Part shown: in pieces, positions 1 to 9,507 of the stretch | How positions within the stretch are numbered: the first letter of the stretch is position 1 | How the letters are laid out: each line of letters begins with the position of its first letter | DNA from: an uncultured Collinsella sp. | GTDB taxonomy: Bacteria; Actinomycetota; Coriobacteriia; Coriobacteriales; Coriobacteriaceae | Reading direction: 5' to 3' | Assembly: GCA_900767675.1 (NCBI GenBank) | Contig: CAAFZX010000020.1 | Coordinates: 16,212-80,211 of the forward strand | DNA length: 64,000 nt | Made by a program: the position numbers and the translations under genes | The notes under the pieces: generated by a model | What the model was told of the DNA's origin: nothing | Seen by the model: the letters and a program-made list of their open reading frames with translations, nothing else | Databases searched by the model: none

Positions 1-1
1 G

Positions 2-910
2 GCAGACGATATCGAATCGTTGCCCTATGAGGACGACACCATCGAGGTCGACCCCGCACTTGGTTGGGCGGGCACGCGCTGGAGCCACGCGCGCAACTAC
101 ACCATGCGCGCCATCTCGGCTCTCTCGTGTGGTGCCTTTAGCTTTTTGCTGATGCAGACGGCTGGCGTCGCGGCGCTTCCCGGACTTATTGCCGCGGCCA
201 TCGCGATTGGGGCGGCCGCCAGCCTGGCCCCGCAGATTGGCTCGGCTATCTCGGCCGTGGGCTTTTTGGTACTTATGGCCAACGCCACCATGCAGGCGCA
301 GGGCATCCTGTCGATGCTGCCCGTCGCGGTGCTCTTTGCCGCCACCATGTCCGGTTGGTGGATCGCCTGGGGCCGCACCGAGGCTGCCGCGAGCGCCGCG
401 CTCACCTGCGCGGTGGCACTTGGCTGTCTGACGGGCGACGTCCTCCTTGCCGCCGGGGTCGCCGCCGGCATCGCGGCCTTTTTGCTCGGCCCGGCAAGCG
501 CCGCGGCCGCCACGGGGATGGGCGCGCTTTTTGGCCGCCTGGCTACGGTTGCGCTTTCCGCCGGAGGCGTGCTGGGACTCGGCAATGTTGCCGCGGCGCT
601 GGGAGACATGCTCTTCTGGGCTGCCGTTGTGCTCGTCGCGGCGACAGCTGCACTGACATCTCTGCTGCTCAACGCCCATGCCAAGCGTGCTGAGCAGGGC
701 TCGAACCTGACTGCAATCGCTGCCATCGCCGGCTGCGGAATAGGCTCTGCGGCGTCGCTCTGTCTTGCACACCATATGGAAATTGCCAGCCTTGCGGCCG
801 CGGTCGTCGTCAAGGCGGCGGTTGCGGGAACCCTATCCTCTATAATCGTTGGGATATGCCTATATTTGCTCGGATACCAAAGAACCTATACGGAGAGTGA
901 TCTTTCGTGA
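2..910 (+). CDS. Integral membrane protein, 5'-truncated by window edge
   Basis: The frame is open from the first complete codon of the window, so the gene begins upstream and only its 3' part (about 300 residues) is seen; the TTG at 20 is not a convincing start. The protein is very rich in Ala, Gly, Leu and Val and has repeated hydrophobic stretches compatible with eight or more membrane spans, so it should sit in the cytoplasmic membrane. I recognise no family motif. Its stop codon overlaps the GTG start of the next gene (GTGA, 4 nt), which suggests translational coupling to the FHA/PP2C/PknB operon. Function unknown. Confidence 0.7.
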   Translation, partial: ADDIESLPYEDDTIEVDPALGWAGTRWSHARNYTMRAISALSCGAFSFLLMQTAGVAALPGLIAAAIAIGAAASLAPQIGSAISAVGFLVLMANATMQAQGILSMLPVAVLFAATMSGWWIAWGRTEAAASAALTCAVALGCLTGDVLLAAGVAAGIAAFLLGPASAAAATGMGALFGRLATVALSAGGVLGLGNVAAALGDMLFWAAVVLVAATAALTSLLLNAHAKRAEQGSNLTAIAAIAGCGIGSAASLCLAHHMEIASLAAAVVVKAAVAGTLSSIIVGICLYLLGYQRTYTESDLS

Positions 911-1917
911 ACTTCCTGAACATCTTCGAGGACCACGTGGCCGGCATCTTCGGTGCCACCCGTGCCCCGTTCTCCTTTAAGAAGCTTGCCAAGCAGGCCG
1001 CTCGCGACATGGAGGATCAGACTCTGGTGATCAACGGCGTCAACACCGCGCCGGCACTCTATACCATCTTGATCGCCGCCGATGACGATCCCATGCTCGC
1101 CCCGTTCTACCCCGAGCTTTCGCGCGAAGTCCGCGAGTTTGTGAAGGCACAGGCCGAAAAGCGCCGCTATGTGTTTGTCGGCGAACCCCTCGTTCGCTTT
1201 ATGATCGACCCGCAGCTGCGTGCCGGTAAGTTCTCGGTCTTTGCCGAGAACGTCGACGCCCCCACGCTCGGTCGTCTGTACGAGGAGGAGCGCGCCTACC
1301 AGAATGGCCTGGGCCAGAACAACTCGGCCGCAAGCCGCGCCGCCAGCGCTCCCCGCGCCGGCAAGCAGCAATTCGCCGCTCCGCAGCAACAGCGCCCCGC
1401 CGCCATGCCCCAGCAGCCGGCACCCCGTGCCGCCGCTCCCGACCCGCTCGCCGTGGCCGATCCCTTTGCGCCCAATGTCCCCGACCCCGCCGCCGCGCCC
1501 ATCCCCGTGCCGCAGACCGTCTCTCGTGACGCCCTCGCCGGTATGGGCGGAGCCGCCGCGACCGGCGCCGCCGTGGGCCTTGGCGCCGCGGCCGGTATTG
1601 CCTCCAACATGGCGAGCACCCGCGCACCGCAGCGCCCGCTCGCCCAGCTCGTCGACGTCGTGAGCGGCGAGAGCCACAGCATCACTTCCGCGCAGGTGAC
1701 CATCGGTCGCGAGCGCTCGGTTTCGGACATCGCCCTGCGCGACCCCAACGTGTCGCGCCGTCACGCCCAGCTCACCTTTACCGGTTCGGACTGGTCGATC
1801 GAGGACCTCAATTCCACCAACGGCACGCTCGTCAACAACCGCCGCATCACGCGCTGCCCGCTGCGCAACGGCGACCTGCTGACGTTTGGCCTGAGCACCT
1901 TTGAATTTAGGGGATAG
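907..1917 (+). CDS. fhaA: FhaA-like protein: DUF3662 domain plus FHA domain
   Basis: 336 residues. Residues 1-115 match the DUF3662 (FhaA N-terminal) pattern seen at the head of actinobacterial pknB operons. A low-complexity Ala/Pro/Gln linker follows (about 125-250). The C-terminal 80 residues form an FHA domain, with the phosphothreonine-binding signature visible: GRE near 267, SRRHA near 282 and the NSTNGT turn. FHA domains bind phosphothreonine peptides, so this is probably a substrate or adaptor of the PknB kinase 5 kb downstream that links phosphorylation to peptidoglycan synthesis. GTG start overlapping the upstream gene; fhaB follows 6 nt downstream. Confidence 0.9.
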   Translation: MNFLNIFEDHVAGIFGATRAPFSFKKLAKQAARDMEDQTLVINGVNTAPALYTILIAADDDPMLAPFYPELSREVREFVKAQAEKRRYVFVGEPLVRFMIDPQLRAGKFSVFAENVDAPTLGRLYEEERAYQNGLGQNNSAASRAASAPRAGKQQFAAPQQQRPAAMPQQPAPRAAAPDPLAVADPFAPNVPDPAAAPIPVPQTVSRDALAGMGGAAATGAAVGLGAAAGIASNMASTRAPQRPLAQLVDVVSGESHSITSAQVTIGRERSVSDIALRDPNVSRRHAQLTFTGSDWSIEDLNSTNGTLVNNRRITRCPLRNGDLLTFGLSTFEFRG

Positions 1918-1923
1918 TCGCTT

Positions 1924-2340
1924 ATGAACATCGATATCGTCCTTTTTGCAGGCCGCATCGTCCTGGTCGCCCTGCTCTACATCTTCCTGTTCGCCGTCAT
2001 GAAAACCGGCGTGGGACTCGTACGCGGCCAGCGCCGTGACTCCGCTATCTGGACGATCGATGTGGACAAGGGTCCGCGCGGCATCCGTGGCATCCATGTA
2101 GACATGCTCGGCCCCGTCATCGTGGGCCGCTCGCCGTCCTCGGACATCTGCATCAACGAACCGTTTGTCTCGGCCTCGCACGCACGCTTTTCGCTGCAGG
2201 GCCCGGCACTCATCATCGAAGACCTCAACTCGCTGAACGGCACGCTCGTTAACGGCCGTCAGCTGGTGGAGCCCGCAACGCTGCGCGAGGGTGACGAGGT
2301 CCAGATTGGCGACGTGGTCATGAAGGTGAACCGTCGATGA
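1924..2340 (+). CDS. fhaB: FhaB-like membrane-anchored FHA-domain protein
   Basis: 138 residues. One N-terminal hydrophobic segment (about 5-25) should anchor the protein in the membrane with the FHA domain in the cytoplasm. The FHA fold signature is clear: VGRS, SASHARF and NSLNGT. This matches actinobacterial FhaB (FipA-type), which is phosphorylated by Ser/Thr kinases and tied to septal and polar wall synthesis. The stop overlaps the ATG of the phosphatase gene (ATGA at 2337-2340), so the two are translationally coupled. Confidence 0.9.
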   Translation: MNIDIVLFAGRIVLVALLYIFLFAVMKTGVGLVRGQRRDSAIWTIDVDKGPRGIRGIHVDMLGPVIVGRSPSSDICINEPFVSASHARFSLQGPALIIEDLNSLNGTLVNGRQLVEPATLREGDEVQIGDVVMKVNRR

Positions 2341-4235
2341 TCGACGAGGAGAACAAGTCCGCAACCATGCCCGAGACGCCGGCTGCCCCCGCAGCTGCGC
2401 CGGCCCATGCCGCTCCGGCGCGCCCTGCGACCGTGGAGCCCGAGGACACCGTGTTCTCCCTGCCTCTTTCGCATGTAACTCAAGAATATCCGGCACTCGC
2501 CGATGACGAGGACGCCGACACCGAGCAGCTCGACGCCCCCATCGGCGCGCACGCTGCCGAGCAGCCCGCGGAACCGGAGGCAACGCCCGCACCGGCTCAC
2601 TTTGCCGAGCCCGTCGCCGAGGCGATTAACGAGAGCGCTGCCGTGTTTGCAGCCCCCGAGCCTGCCGCACCGGTATTCCCCGTCGCCCCGGCGAGCGAGG
2701 CGGCACCCGCATCCGCAACGCCTGCCGAAGTCGAGCAGCCCGTTGCCGCGCCCGCCGCAGCTCCCGAGCCCTCCACTCAACCCCAGAGCATGCCCGCGCC
2801 GTCGCACTTTGCGACGCCCGAGCCGACGGCTGTCGAGCCGCAGCAGGACGGCGATCCCGCCGACCGCGTAACCGAAGATCTCAACCTTCCGGACATCTCC
2901 GACGCCGAGTCGGGAGACGACGCCGACACTGTCTCCCCCGGCGACACCGCCGAGATCGATGTCGCCGCCGTGGAGGCAAAGCTCAAAGATCCCGGCTCGA
3001 CCATGAGCTTTGAGCCGCTGACCGACGAGCGCATCGAGACCGACTCGACCTACGACGCCGGCACCACCACGCAGCTTATGTGGGGCGCCCGCTCCGACGT
3101 CGGATGCGTACGCCCGCACAATGAGGACTCCTATCTGGTGCAGTCGCCGCTCTTTTGCGTGTGCGACGGCATGGGAGGACACGCGGCCGGCGAGGTGGCA
3201 TCCTCCATCGCCGTCGAGACCATCGCCAAAACGGCGCCGCAGTCCGCCGACGCCGCGCGCCTGGCCGCAGCCGTCGAGGCCGCCAACGCCGCCGTGATCG
3301 AGGCCGCCCTCAACGGCCTGGGCAAACCCGGCATGGGATGCACGGCCACCTGCGCCTACATCGAAAACGACACGCTCGCCATCGCCCATGTGGGCGACTC
3401 GCGCGCCTACTTGCTCCACGAGGGTACGCTCATCCGCGTGACCCGCGACCACTCCTACGTGGAGGAGCTCGTGGATGCCGGCGAGATTACGGCCGACGAG
3501 GCCCGCGTCCACCCCAACCGCTCGGTCATCACCCGCGCGCTGGGCTCGGATCCCGCCATGTATGCTGACCACTTTACCCTGCACATCGAGGAAGGCGACC
3601 GCCTGATTCTGTGCTCCGACGGTCTTTCGAGCATGATTCCCGATAGCGATATCGAGAACATCGCTACGCAGTCCTCGACCGCACAGATCTGTGTCGACAA
3701 CTTGGTGGACGCGGCGCTCGCCGCCGGCGGCCACGACAATGTGACCGTGGTGGTCGTCGACCTGGTCGACGATGGTGTCATGCGCGAGGCAAAACGCGTC
3801 CGACGCCGCAATGTCACCATCGCCGCCGTCTTGGCCCTTGTCTTTGTGCTGGTAGCGGGCATCTGGGCATACACGGGCGTCACCGGCTCCTATTACTTGG
3901 GAACCTACCACGGCAATGTCGCCGTCTGGCGCGGCCTGCCTGGCAAGACGCTCGGGGTCGAACTCCACTGGCTCGAGAGCGAAACCAGCATCAAGCTGTC
4001 CGACCTGCCCGAAGACACGCAAAACCGCCTGAAGGCAGGCATTCCGCAAACGAATGTCGACGATGCGCAGGACACCATTTCCAAGTACCGCCATCAGATT
4101 GACGAGGAACAGACCCGTCAGGTGATTGACGCGCAAACGATTCGCGACAACACCGATCAGAAATCCACCTCCGAGTCAGATTCCGAGAAAACCGCCGAAC
4201 AGTCAGCCGAGGCCGAAGCCTCCGATAAGAATTAG
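2337..4235 (+). CDS. pstP: PP2C-family Ser/Thr phosphatase (PstP-like) with long N-terminal extension
   Basis: 632 residues. The catalytic PP2C domain begins near residue 248 (MWGARSDVG, then RPHNED and the metal-binding DGMGGH) and ends near 480 (GGHDNVTV, VVVDL). A single membrane span follows at about 494-512, then an extracytoplasmic tail ending in an acidic low-complexity stretch. It should reverse PknB phosphorylation of FHA proteins and wall enzymes. Unusually, the catalytic domain is preceded by about 245 residues rich in Ala, Pro and Glu; mycobacterial PstP has the catalytic domain at its N terminus. Third gene of the operon; the SEDS-PBP gene starts 16 nt after its stop. Confidence 0.9.
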   Translation: MIDEENKSATMPETPAAPAAAPAHAAPARPATVEPEDTVFSLPLSHVTQEYPALADDEDADTEQLDAPIGAHAAEQPAEPEATPAPAHFAEPVAEAINESAAVFAAPEPAAPVFPVAPASEAAPASATPAEVEQPVAAPAAAPEPSTQPQSMPAPSHFATPEPTAVEPQQDGDPADRVTEDLNLPDISDAESGDDADTVSPGDTAEIDVAAVEAKLKDPGSTMSFEPLTDERIETDSTYDAGTTTQLMWGARSDVGCVRPHNEDSYLVQSPLFCVCDGMGGHAAGEVASSIAVETIAKTAPQSADAARLAAAVEAANAAVIEAALNGLGKPGMGCTATCAYIENDTLAIAHVGDSRAYLLHEGTLIRVTRDHSYVEELVDAGEITADEARVHPNRSVITRALGSDPAMYADHFTLHIEEGDRLILCSDGLSSMIPDSDIENIATQSSTAQICVDNLVDAALAAGGHDNVTVVVVDLVDDGVMREAKRVRRRNVTIAAVLALVFVLVAGIWAYTGVTGSYYLGTYHGNVAVWRGLPGKTLGVELHWLESETSIKLSDLPEDTQNRLKAGIPQTNVDDAQDTISKYRHQIDEEQTRQVIDAQTIRDNTDQKSTSESDSEKTAEQSAEAEASDKN

Positions 4236-4251
4236 AAAGGGAGTGCCGCTT

Positions 4252-7122
4252 ATGAGTCGCCGCAACACCGAACTGCTCTTGCTCATCGCCTCGGCGTTCC
4301 CCGTCATCCTGCTCTATGCGATGTACGTGCTCACCGCGGGCGCCACGATTTCCTTTGAGACGCTCGCCGTGCCGATCGGCCTGTTCGCCGCCTTCGCCGC
4401 GGCGCATATCGCCGTGCGCATCCTGGCGCCCGGCGCCGACCCCGCCATACTGCCCATCGTCTTTGTGCTCTCGGGCATCGGCATCACATTCGTGACGCGC
4501 CTGGCCCCCGACCTCGCCATCTCGCAGCTCATCATCTTGTTTGTCTCGGTGGCGCTCATGGTGGGAACGCTCGCACTGGTCAAGAACCTCGACGTGGTCA
4601 TGCGCTACAAGTACACCTTTGGCATTATCGGCATCATCTTGCTGATGCTGCCGATCTTTATCGGCACCACGATCTCGGGCTCCAAGCTGTGGATTCGCAT
4701 CGCGGGATTCACCATCCAGCCCGGCGAGTTCGCCAAGGTCTTCATCGTCCTGTTCCTGGCAGGCTATCTTGCCGAGAACCGCGAGCTGCTCTCCATCTCC
4801 AACCGCAAGATCCTGGGCCTCAAGATTCCGCGCTTTCGCCTGCTGCTGCCGCTGTTTGCCGTGTGGGGCGTGTGCCTGCTCATCGTCGTCTTCGAACGCG
4901 ACCTGGGCTCGGCCGTCCTGTTCTACACCATCTTTTTGCTGATGCTCTATGTTGCCACGGGACGCTTTTCGTACGTCATCATCGGCCTTGCGCTGCTGGC
5001 CGTTGGCGCCGTGGGCGCCTACAAGTTCCTGTCGCACGTGCAGGTGCGCTTTCAGGTCTGGGTCGATCCGTTTAAAGACGCCCAGGGCCAGGGCTACCAG
5101 ATCGTACAGTCACTTTACTCGCTGGCTGACGGCGGCCTGGTTGGCGTCGGCATTGGCAACGGCATGGCAAACAACATCCCCGTCGTCGAGTCTGACTTTA
5201 TCTTCTCGGCCATCGGCGAGGAAATGGGCCTTTTGGGCGGCGGCGCCGCGCTCATCCTGTTTATGCTTTTTGCCGTGCGCGGCCTCACCACGGCAGCCCG
5301 CGCCAAGTCCGACCTTGCCGCCTTTAGCGCGACCGGCCTTACGGCGGCCATCAGCTTCCAGGCATTCTTAATCGTCGGCGGCGTAACCCGCCTGATCCCG
5401 CTGACCGGCGTCACCCTGCCCTTTATGAGCCAGGGCGGCTCCTCGCTGCTGGCGAGTTTTATCATCGTCGCGCTGCTGCTGCGCGCCGGCGACGAGGCAA
5501 CCGGACGCGAAGCCGAGCTCACCGGCACCGGCACCATGGCCGCCCTCACCGATGACCAGGTCGCATCCTCCGCTGCCCCGACCGGTACGCGTTTTGCCAA
5601 CGCACCTTCCTACGGCAACGGCAGCCACTCCGCGGGTTCTCGCATGCGTCGTCGCCTGCTCGACACGCCTGAGTCCGGCGTGCTCGGCCGCGTGGCACTT
5701 GCTAACCGTCTGACTCGTGCCGTGTTTGCCTTTACGGCGCTGTTCGCCATCCTTATCGGCAACCTCACCTATGTCCAGGTCATCAAGGCAAAGGACTACC
5801 AGGACATGCCGACCAACAACCACACCATCGCCCGCTCCAAGTACATCCAGCGTGGCTCTATCATCACGTCCGACGGCGTGACGCTAGCCGAGTCGCTGCA
5901 GCAGGAGGACGGCACCTACGCCCGTTCCTACCCCAACGGCAACATGGCCGCGCACGTGGTGGGCTACGTGAGCCAGCAATACGGCACCGCCGGCATCGAG
6001 AGCGTCATGAACGATACGCTTACCGGCTCCAAGGATTACTCCAGCTGGAACAACGCCATCGCGTCGCTCGCGGGGCAGACCCAGCCGGGCAATACCGCCA
6101 AGCTCACCATCGACTCGCGCATCCAGACGGCTGCCGAGCAGGCGCTCAAGGGCTTTAAGGGCGCTGTGGTGGTCATGGATCCGCGCACCGGTGCGGTCCT
6201 TGCGTGCGCGAGCTCGCCCACTTACGACAACACCAACATCGATGCGCTGCTCCAGTCGGGCGGCGGCGAGGACGGCTCCATGTACGACCGCGCCATGGAC
6301 GCGCTGTACACCCCGGGCTCGACCTTTAAGGTCGTCACACTCTCCGCGGCGCTCGAAACCGGCACCGCCAGCCTTACCAGCACGTACCAGGCGCCCGGCT
6401 CCATGGATATTGGCAACGCGCCGGTCACCAACTATGCCAACGAGAGCTACGGCACCATCAGCCTGCAGCAGGCCTTCGCCGTGTCGTCCAACGTCGTCTT
6501 TGGCCAGGTGGCCAACGAGATCGGCGCCAGCTCGCTCGTCCAGTTTGCCAACGCCTTTGGCTACGGCCAAAAGCTCGGCCAGGATCTGACCACCGCGGCT
6601 TCCATCATGGCCGACCCGTCGCTTATGACCGAGTGGGAGACTGCTTGGGCAGGCGCCGGCCAGCCCGTCGGCATGGACCACACGCCTGGCCCGCAGACCA
6701 CCGTTATGCAGAATTGCGTAATCGCTGCCGCTATCGCCAACAGCGGCGTAGTCATGGACCCGTTCTTTGTGTCCCAGATACTCGCCCCGGACGGAACCGT
6801 GGTCAAGACCACGCAGTCCCGCTCGCTGGGCCAGGCTGTCAGTTCTGCCACGGCCGACCAGGTCAAGCAGGCCATGCTCGCCGTCGTCCAGTCCGGTACC
6901 GGCACCGATGCCCAGATTCCGGGCGTCAAGGTTGCCGGCAAGACCGGTTCGGCCGAGACCGGCGGCACTAACGTCAACTCTATGTTTGTTGGCTTTGCAC
7001 CTTACGATTCACCCACGGTTGCCATCTCGGTGGCCCTGGAGGATTTCGACAAACACGACGTCGAGGCGGCCAAGATTGCCGGCATCGTCCTGACCGCGGC
7101 GCTCGCCGCACAGGGAGCGTGA
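4252..7122 (+). CDS. SEDS glycosyltransferase-class B PBP fusion (FtsW/RodA + PBP2/FtsI-like)
   Basis: 956 residues from the ATG at 4252, preceded by AAAGGGAG; the longer frame from 4126 lies inside pstP and is discarded. Residues 1-410 are a polytopic SEDS protein with the conserved DLG motif Asp at about 217. After a linker (410-480) comes a new membrane span (about 485-508) and a penicillin-binding transpeptidase with active-site STFK (Ser 690), SSN (745-747) and KTGS (897-900). SEDS proteins polymerise lipid II and the PBP cross-links the strands; they normally work as a complex of two proteins. In mycobacteria rodA and pbpA are separate genes at this position; here they form one continuous frame. 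Both active sites look intact. Confidence 0.93.
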   Translation: MSRRNTELLLLIASAFPVILLYAMYVLTAGATISFETLAVPIGLFAAFAAAHIAVRILAPGADPAILPIVFVLSGIGITFVTRLAPDLAISQLIILFVSVALMVGTLALVKNLDVVMRYKYTFGIIGIILLMLPIFIGTTISGSKLWIRIAGFTIQPGEFAKVFIVLFLAGYLAENRELLSISNRKILGLKIPRFRLLLPLFAVWGVCLLIVVFERDLGSAVLFYTIFLLMLYVATGRFSYVIIGLALLAVGAVGAYKFLSHVQVRFQVWVDPFKDAQGQGYQIVQSLYSLADGGLVGVGIGNGMANNIPVVESDFIFSAIGEEMGLLGGGAALILFMLFAVRGLTTAARAKSDLAAFSATGLTAAISFQAFLIVGGVTRLIPLTGVTLPFMSQGGSSLLASFIIVALLLRAGDEATGREAELTGTGTMAALTDDQVASSAAPTGTRFANAPSYGNGSHSAGSRMRRRLLDTPESGVLGRVALANRLTRAVFAFTALFAILIGNLTYVQVIKAKDYQDMPTNNHTIARSKYIQRGSIITSDGVTLAESLQQEDGTYARSYPNGNMAAHVVGYVSQQYGTAGIESVMNDTLTGSKDYSSWNNAIASLAGQTQPGNTAKLTIDSRIQTAAEQALKGFKGAVVVMDPRTGAVLACASSPTYDNTNIDALLQSGGGEDGSMYDRAMDALYTPGSTFKVVTLSAALETGTASLTSTYQAPGSMDIGNAPVTNYANESYGTISLQQAFAVSSNVVFGQVANEIGASSLVQFANAFGYGQKLGQDLTTAASIMADPSLMTEWETAWAGAGQPVGMDHTPGPQTTVMQNCVIAAAIANSGVVMDPFFVSQILAPDGTVVKTTQSRSLGQAVSSATADQVKQAMLAVVQSGTGTDAQIPGVKVAGKTGSAETGGTNVNSMFVGFAPYDSPTVAISVALEDFDKHDVEAAKIAGIVLTAALAAQGA

Positions 7123-7254
7123 TGCCCGTGATCAAAGCGGATACTTGGGGCGCGCCGCGGCCGATGAGCTAGCGGCAACGCGCCACACGGCCCCAGCGGC
7201 CACACATTTGGTACTACACATATCGTTGAGCGAATAGTTATGTTAGGAGCAGGA

Positions 7255-9198
7255 ATGGAACAGAGGGTCCTCGGGGGAAGATACCTCCTCAAGGATAAGG
7301 TGGGAACGGGCGGTATGGCGACCGTCTTCCGTGCACAGGATCAGGTCCTCGACCGCACGGTTGCCGTCAAGATTATGCTGCCGCAGTATGCCGGCGACGC
7401 CACCTTCGCCGCCCGCTTTAAGCAGGAGGCCCAGGCAGCTGCCGGCCTATCCTCCCCCTATATCGTGGGCGTCTACGACTGGGGAAAGGACGGCGACACC
7501 TATTACATCGTCATGGAGTACCTGCGCGGTACCGACCTTAAAAGCGGCATCAAGAGCCACGGCGCCCTCGATCCCAAGAAAGTAGCGCAAATCGGCTCGC
7601 AGATCAGCTCCGCGCTTTCGGTCGCGCACAAGCACGAGATCATCCACCGCGACATCAAGCCGCAAAACATCATGGTGCTACCCGACGGCAACATCAAGGT
7701 AATGGATTTTGGCATCGCGCGCGCCAAGAACAGCCATCTCACGCAGGATAACAACGTGCTGGGCACCGCCCACTATGTAAGCCCCGAGCAGACCCGCGGC
7801 CAGGACCTCGGCCCCACCTCGGATATCTACTCGCTGGGTGTCGTCATGTACGAGTGCGCCACCGGCCGCGTACCCTTTGACGGCGACGACGCCATCTCGG
7901 TCGCGCTCAAGCAGGTCAACGAGCTCCCCATCCCGCCGAGTCAGATCAACTCCGGCGTCGATGCCGACCTGGAGCGTATCATCCTCAAGTGCATGGAGAA
8001 GGACCCGGCAAACCGCTTCCAGACGGCCGACGAGCTGCGCCAGGTGCTCAACAGCTACCTGTCCGGCCGTGCCGTCAACGTCTCGGAGCCCACGCGCATC
8101 ATCGGTGCCGCCGGCGACCTGGGTGCCACCAAGACCCGCGAGCTTTCCGACTCAACGCGCGCTATGGTTCGTCCCGTCTCGGGCGTGAGCGGTCAGAACA
8201 CCACCCGTAGCGCTGTCTCGGGCTCCACGGGCTCCTACGAGGTCGAGAAGCCTAAGTCCAACAAGAACAAGATCATCGCCGCCGTGATTGCCGCCGTCGC
8301 CGTGATTGGCGTTGTGGTGGCCTTTGCCACGGGCATGTTCAGTGGCGAACAGGTCACAGTGCCCGACGTGCTGGGCAAGGACCAGGAAACCGCTATTGAG
8401 CAGATCAAGGAAGCCGGCCTTGAGGTTGGCACCGTCGACCAGAGCTACAACGACGATGTCGACGAGGGAAAGGTCGCCGAGCAGACCCCCAACGGCAACA
8501 CCAAGAAAGCCAAGGGCACGAGGGTGAACTTGGTAATCTCCAAGGGCCCTAAGCCCTCCGAGAAGGTTGAGGTTCCGCAGCTCGTCGGCCTGACCAAGGA
8601 CCAGGCCGAGGCCGCACTGGCAAGCGTGGGCCTGAAGGGCAGCGCTTCGGAGGAAGCCAATGAGGCCGAAGAGGGCCAGGTCTTTGAGCAGACCACTGCT
8701 GCCGGCAAGGAGGTCGAGAAGGGCACGACCATCTCGTACAAGGTCTCCAGCGGCCCGGACACCACCTCGGTGCCCGATTTGACCGATATGACCGAGGCCC
8801 AAGCGCGCAACGCTCTCGACATGGCCGGCTTTGGCGTCGACGTGAGCTACCAGGAAAACGACTCGGTTACTGAGGGTACTGTAATTAGCTGGAACCCCAG
8901 CGGCAAGCAGAAGCCCGGTACCACGATCACCGTCGTCATCGCCAAGAAGTCCGGCAAGGCCAGCGTCCCGGGCAACCTGTACGGCAAGAGCATCTCCGCC
9001 GCCGTCACCGCGCTCAACAACGCCGGTTTCTACAACATCGGCTTCTGTGACCAGAACGGCAACCCTGTGAGCGGCAACGAGAATGCCACCGTTACGGGCG
9101 TCTCCCCCACCGGTAAGCAGTCCACCGACACCACGATCACGCTGACGGTTTCCGTCTCCGGTTCCAGCTCCGGCGACGACTCCGAGTCTAGCAACTAA
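7255..9198 (+). CDS. pknB: PknB-type Ser/Thr protein kinase with four PASTA domains
   Basis: 647 residues. Start placed at ATG 7255, 6 nt after an AGGAG; the ATG at 7240 overlaps that ribosome site. The kinase domain (about 1-270) has the Gly-rich loop GTGGMA, catalytic Lys 39, HRDIKPQN (Asp 133) and DFG (Asp 151). A juxtamembrane linker, one membrane span (about 339-361) and four PASTA repeats (from about 366 to the end, each opening with VPD, VPQ or VPG) follow. PASTA domains sense muropeptides or lipid II outside the cell. Likely substrates are the FHA proteins and the SEDS-PBP of the same locus. A strong terminator follows. Confidence 0.95.
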   Translation: MEQRVLGGRYLLKDKVGTGGMATVFRAQDQVLDRTVAVKIMLPQYAGDATFAARFKQEAQAAAGLSSPYIVGVYDWGKDGDTYYIVMEYLRGTDLKSGIKSHGALDPKKVAQIGSQISSALSVAHKHEIIHRDIKPQNIMVLPDGNIKVMDFGIARAKNSHLTQDNNVLGTAHYVSPEQTRGQDLGPTSDIYSLGVVMYECATGRVPFDGDDAISVALKQVNELPIPPSQINSGVDADLERIILKCMEKDPANRFQTADELRQVLNSYLSGRAVNVSEPTRIIGAAGDLGATKTRELSDSTRAMVRPVSGVSGQNTTRSAVSGSTGSYEVEKPKSNKNKIIAAVIAAVAVIGVVVAFATGMFSGEQVTVPDVLGKDQETAIEQIKEAGLEVGTVDQSYNDDVDEGKVAEQTPNGNTKKAKGTRVNLVISKGPKPSEKVEVPQLVGLTKDQAEAALASVGLKGSASEEANEAEEGQVFEQTTAAGKEVEKGTTISYKVSSGPDTTSVPDLTDMTEAQARNALDMAGFGVDVSYQENDSVTEGTVISWNPSGKQKPGTTITVVIAKKSGKASVPGNLYGKSISAAVTALNNAGFYNIGFCDQNGNPVSGNENATVTGVSPTGKQSTDTTITLTVSVSGSSSGDDSESSN

Positions 9199-9250
9199 CG
9201 TCAATCGCTTGTTGCTCCGAGCGGTTTAGACCGCAAACACATTCGCTCAG

Positions 9251-9292
9251 AAGCGCCCGCTTGCTCCCCCAGCAAGCGGGCGCTTTTCTTTT
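9251..9292 (+). terminator. Intrinsic terminator after pknB
   Basis: Perfect 15-bp stem: left arm 9251-9265 (AAGCGCCCGCTTGCT), loop CCCCC, right arm 9271-9285, followed by TTCTTTT. It closes the wall-signalling operon. Confidence 0.9.
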
Positions 9293-9325
9293 GACGTGGG
9301 ATTACCGCCCATGGATGAGCGTAAC

Positions 9326-9456
9326 TTTAAACCAGAAGAGCCCGGCACCATAGCGATACCGAGCTCAATCAATCTCTGGTGCCCCCGGGCGGATTCGAAA
9401 ACTCCCCCCCCCGCGGGGAAATTGGTGACGCGGGTGTCGACGGTTCAAATCCTGCC
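9326..9456. repeat. Partial duplication of the tRNA-Arg 3' end and its terminator, plus an inverted tRNA fragment
   Basis: 9326-9399 repeats 9457-9530 at an exact 131-bp offset: the terminator hairpin region plus the last 23 nt of tRNA-Arg(CCT). In the first copy the tRNA-like sequence breaks off after the T-loop into a C-run. 9430-9456 then holds an inverted copy of the tRNA T-arm and variable region (GTGTCGACGGTTC on the plus strand). It looks like the scar of a lost tRNA copy or of an integration at the tRNA 3' end. No integrase gene is present. Confidence 0.7.
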
Positions 9457-9468
9457 TTTAAACCAGAA

Positions 9469-9497
9469 GAGCCCGGCACCGTGGTGGTACCGGGCTC
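9469..9497 (-). terminator. Probable terminator of tRNA-Arg
   Basis: Hairpin with arms GAGCCCGG (9469-9476) and CCGGGCTC (9490-9497), just downstream of the minus-strand tRNA and followed on that strand by a weak T-rich stretch (TTCTGGTTT). The copy at 9338-9366 is imperfect. Confidence 0.55.
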
Positions 9498-9507
9498 GGC
9501 AAATCTC

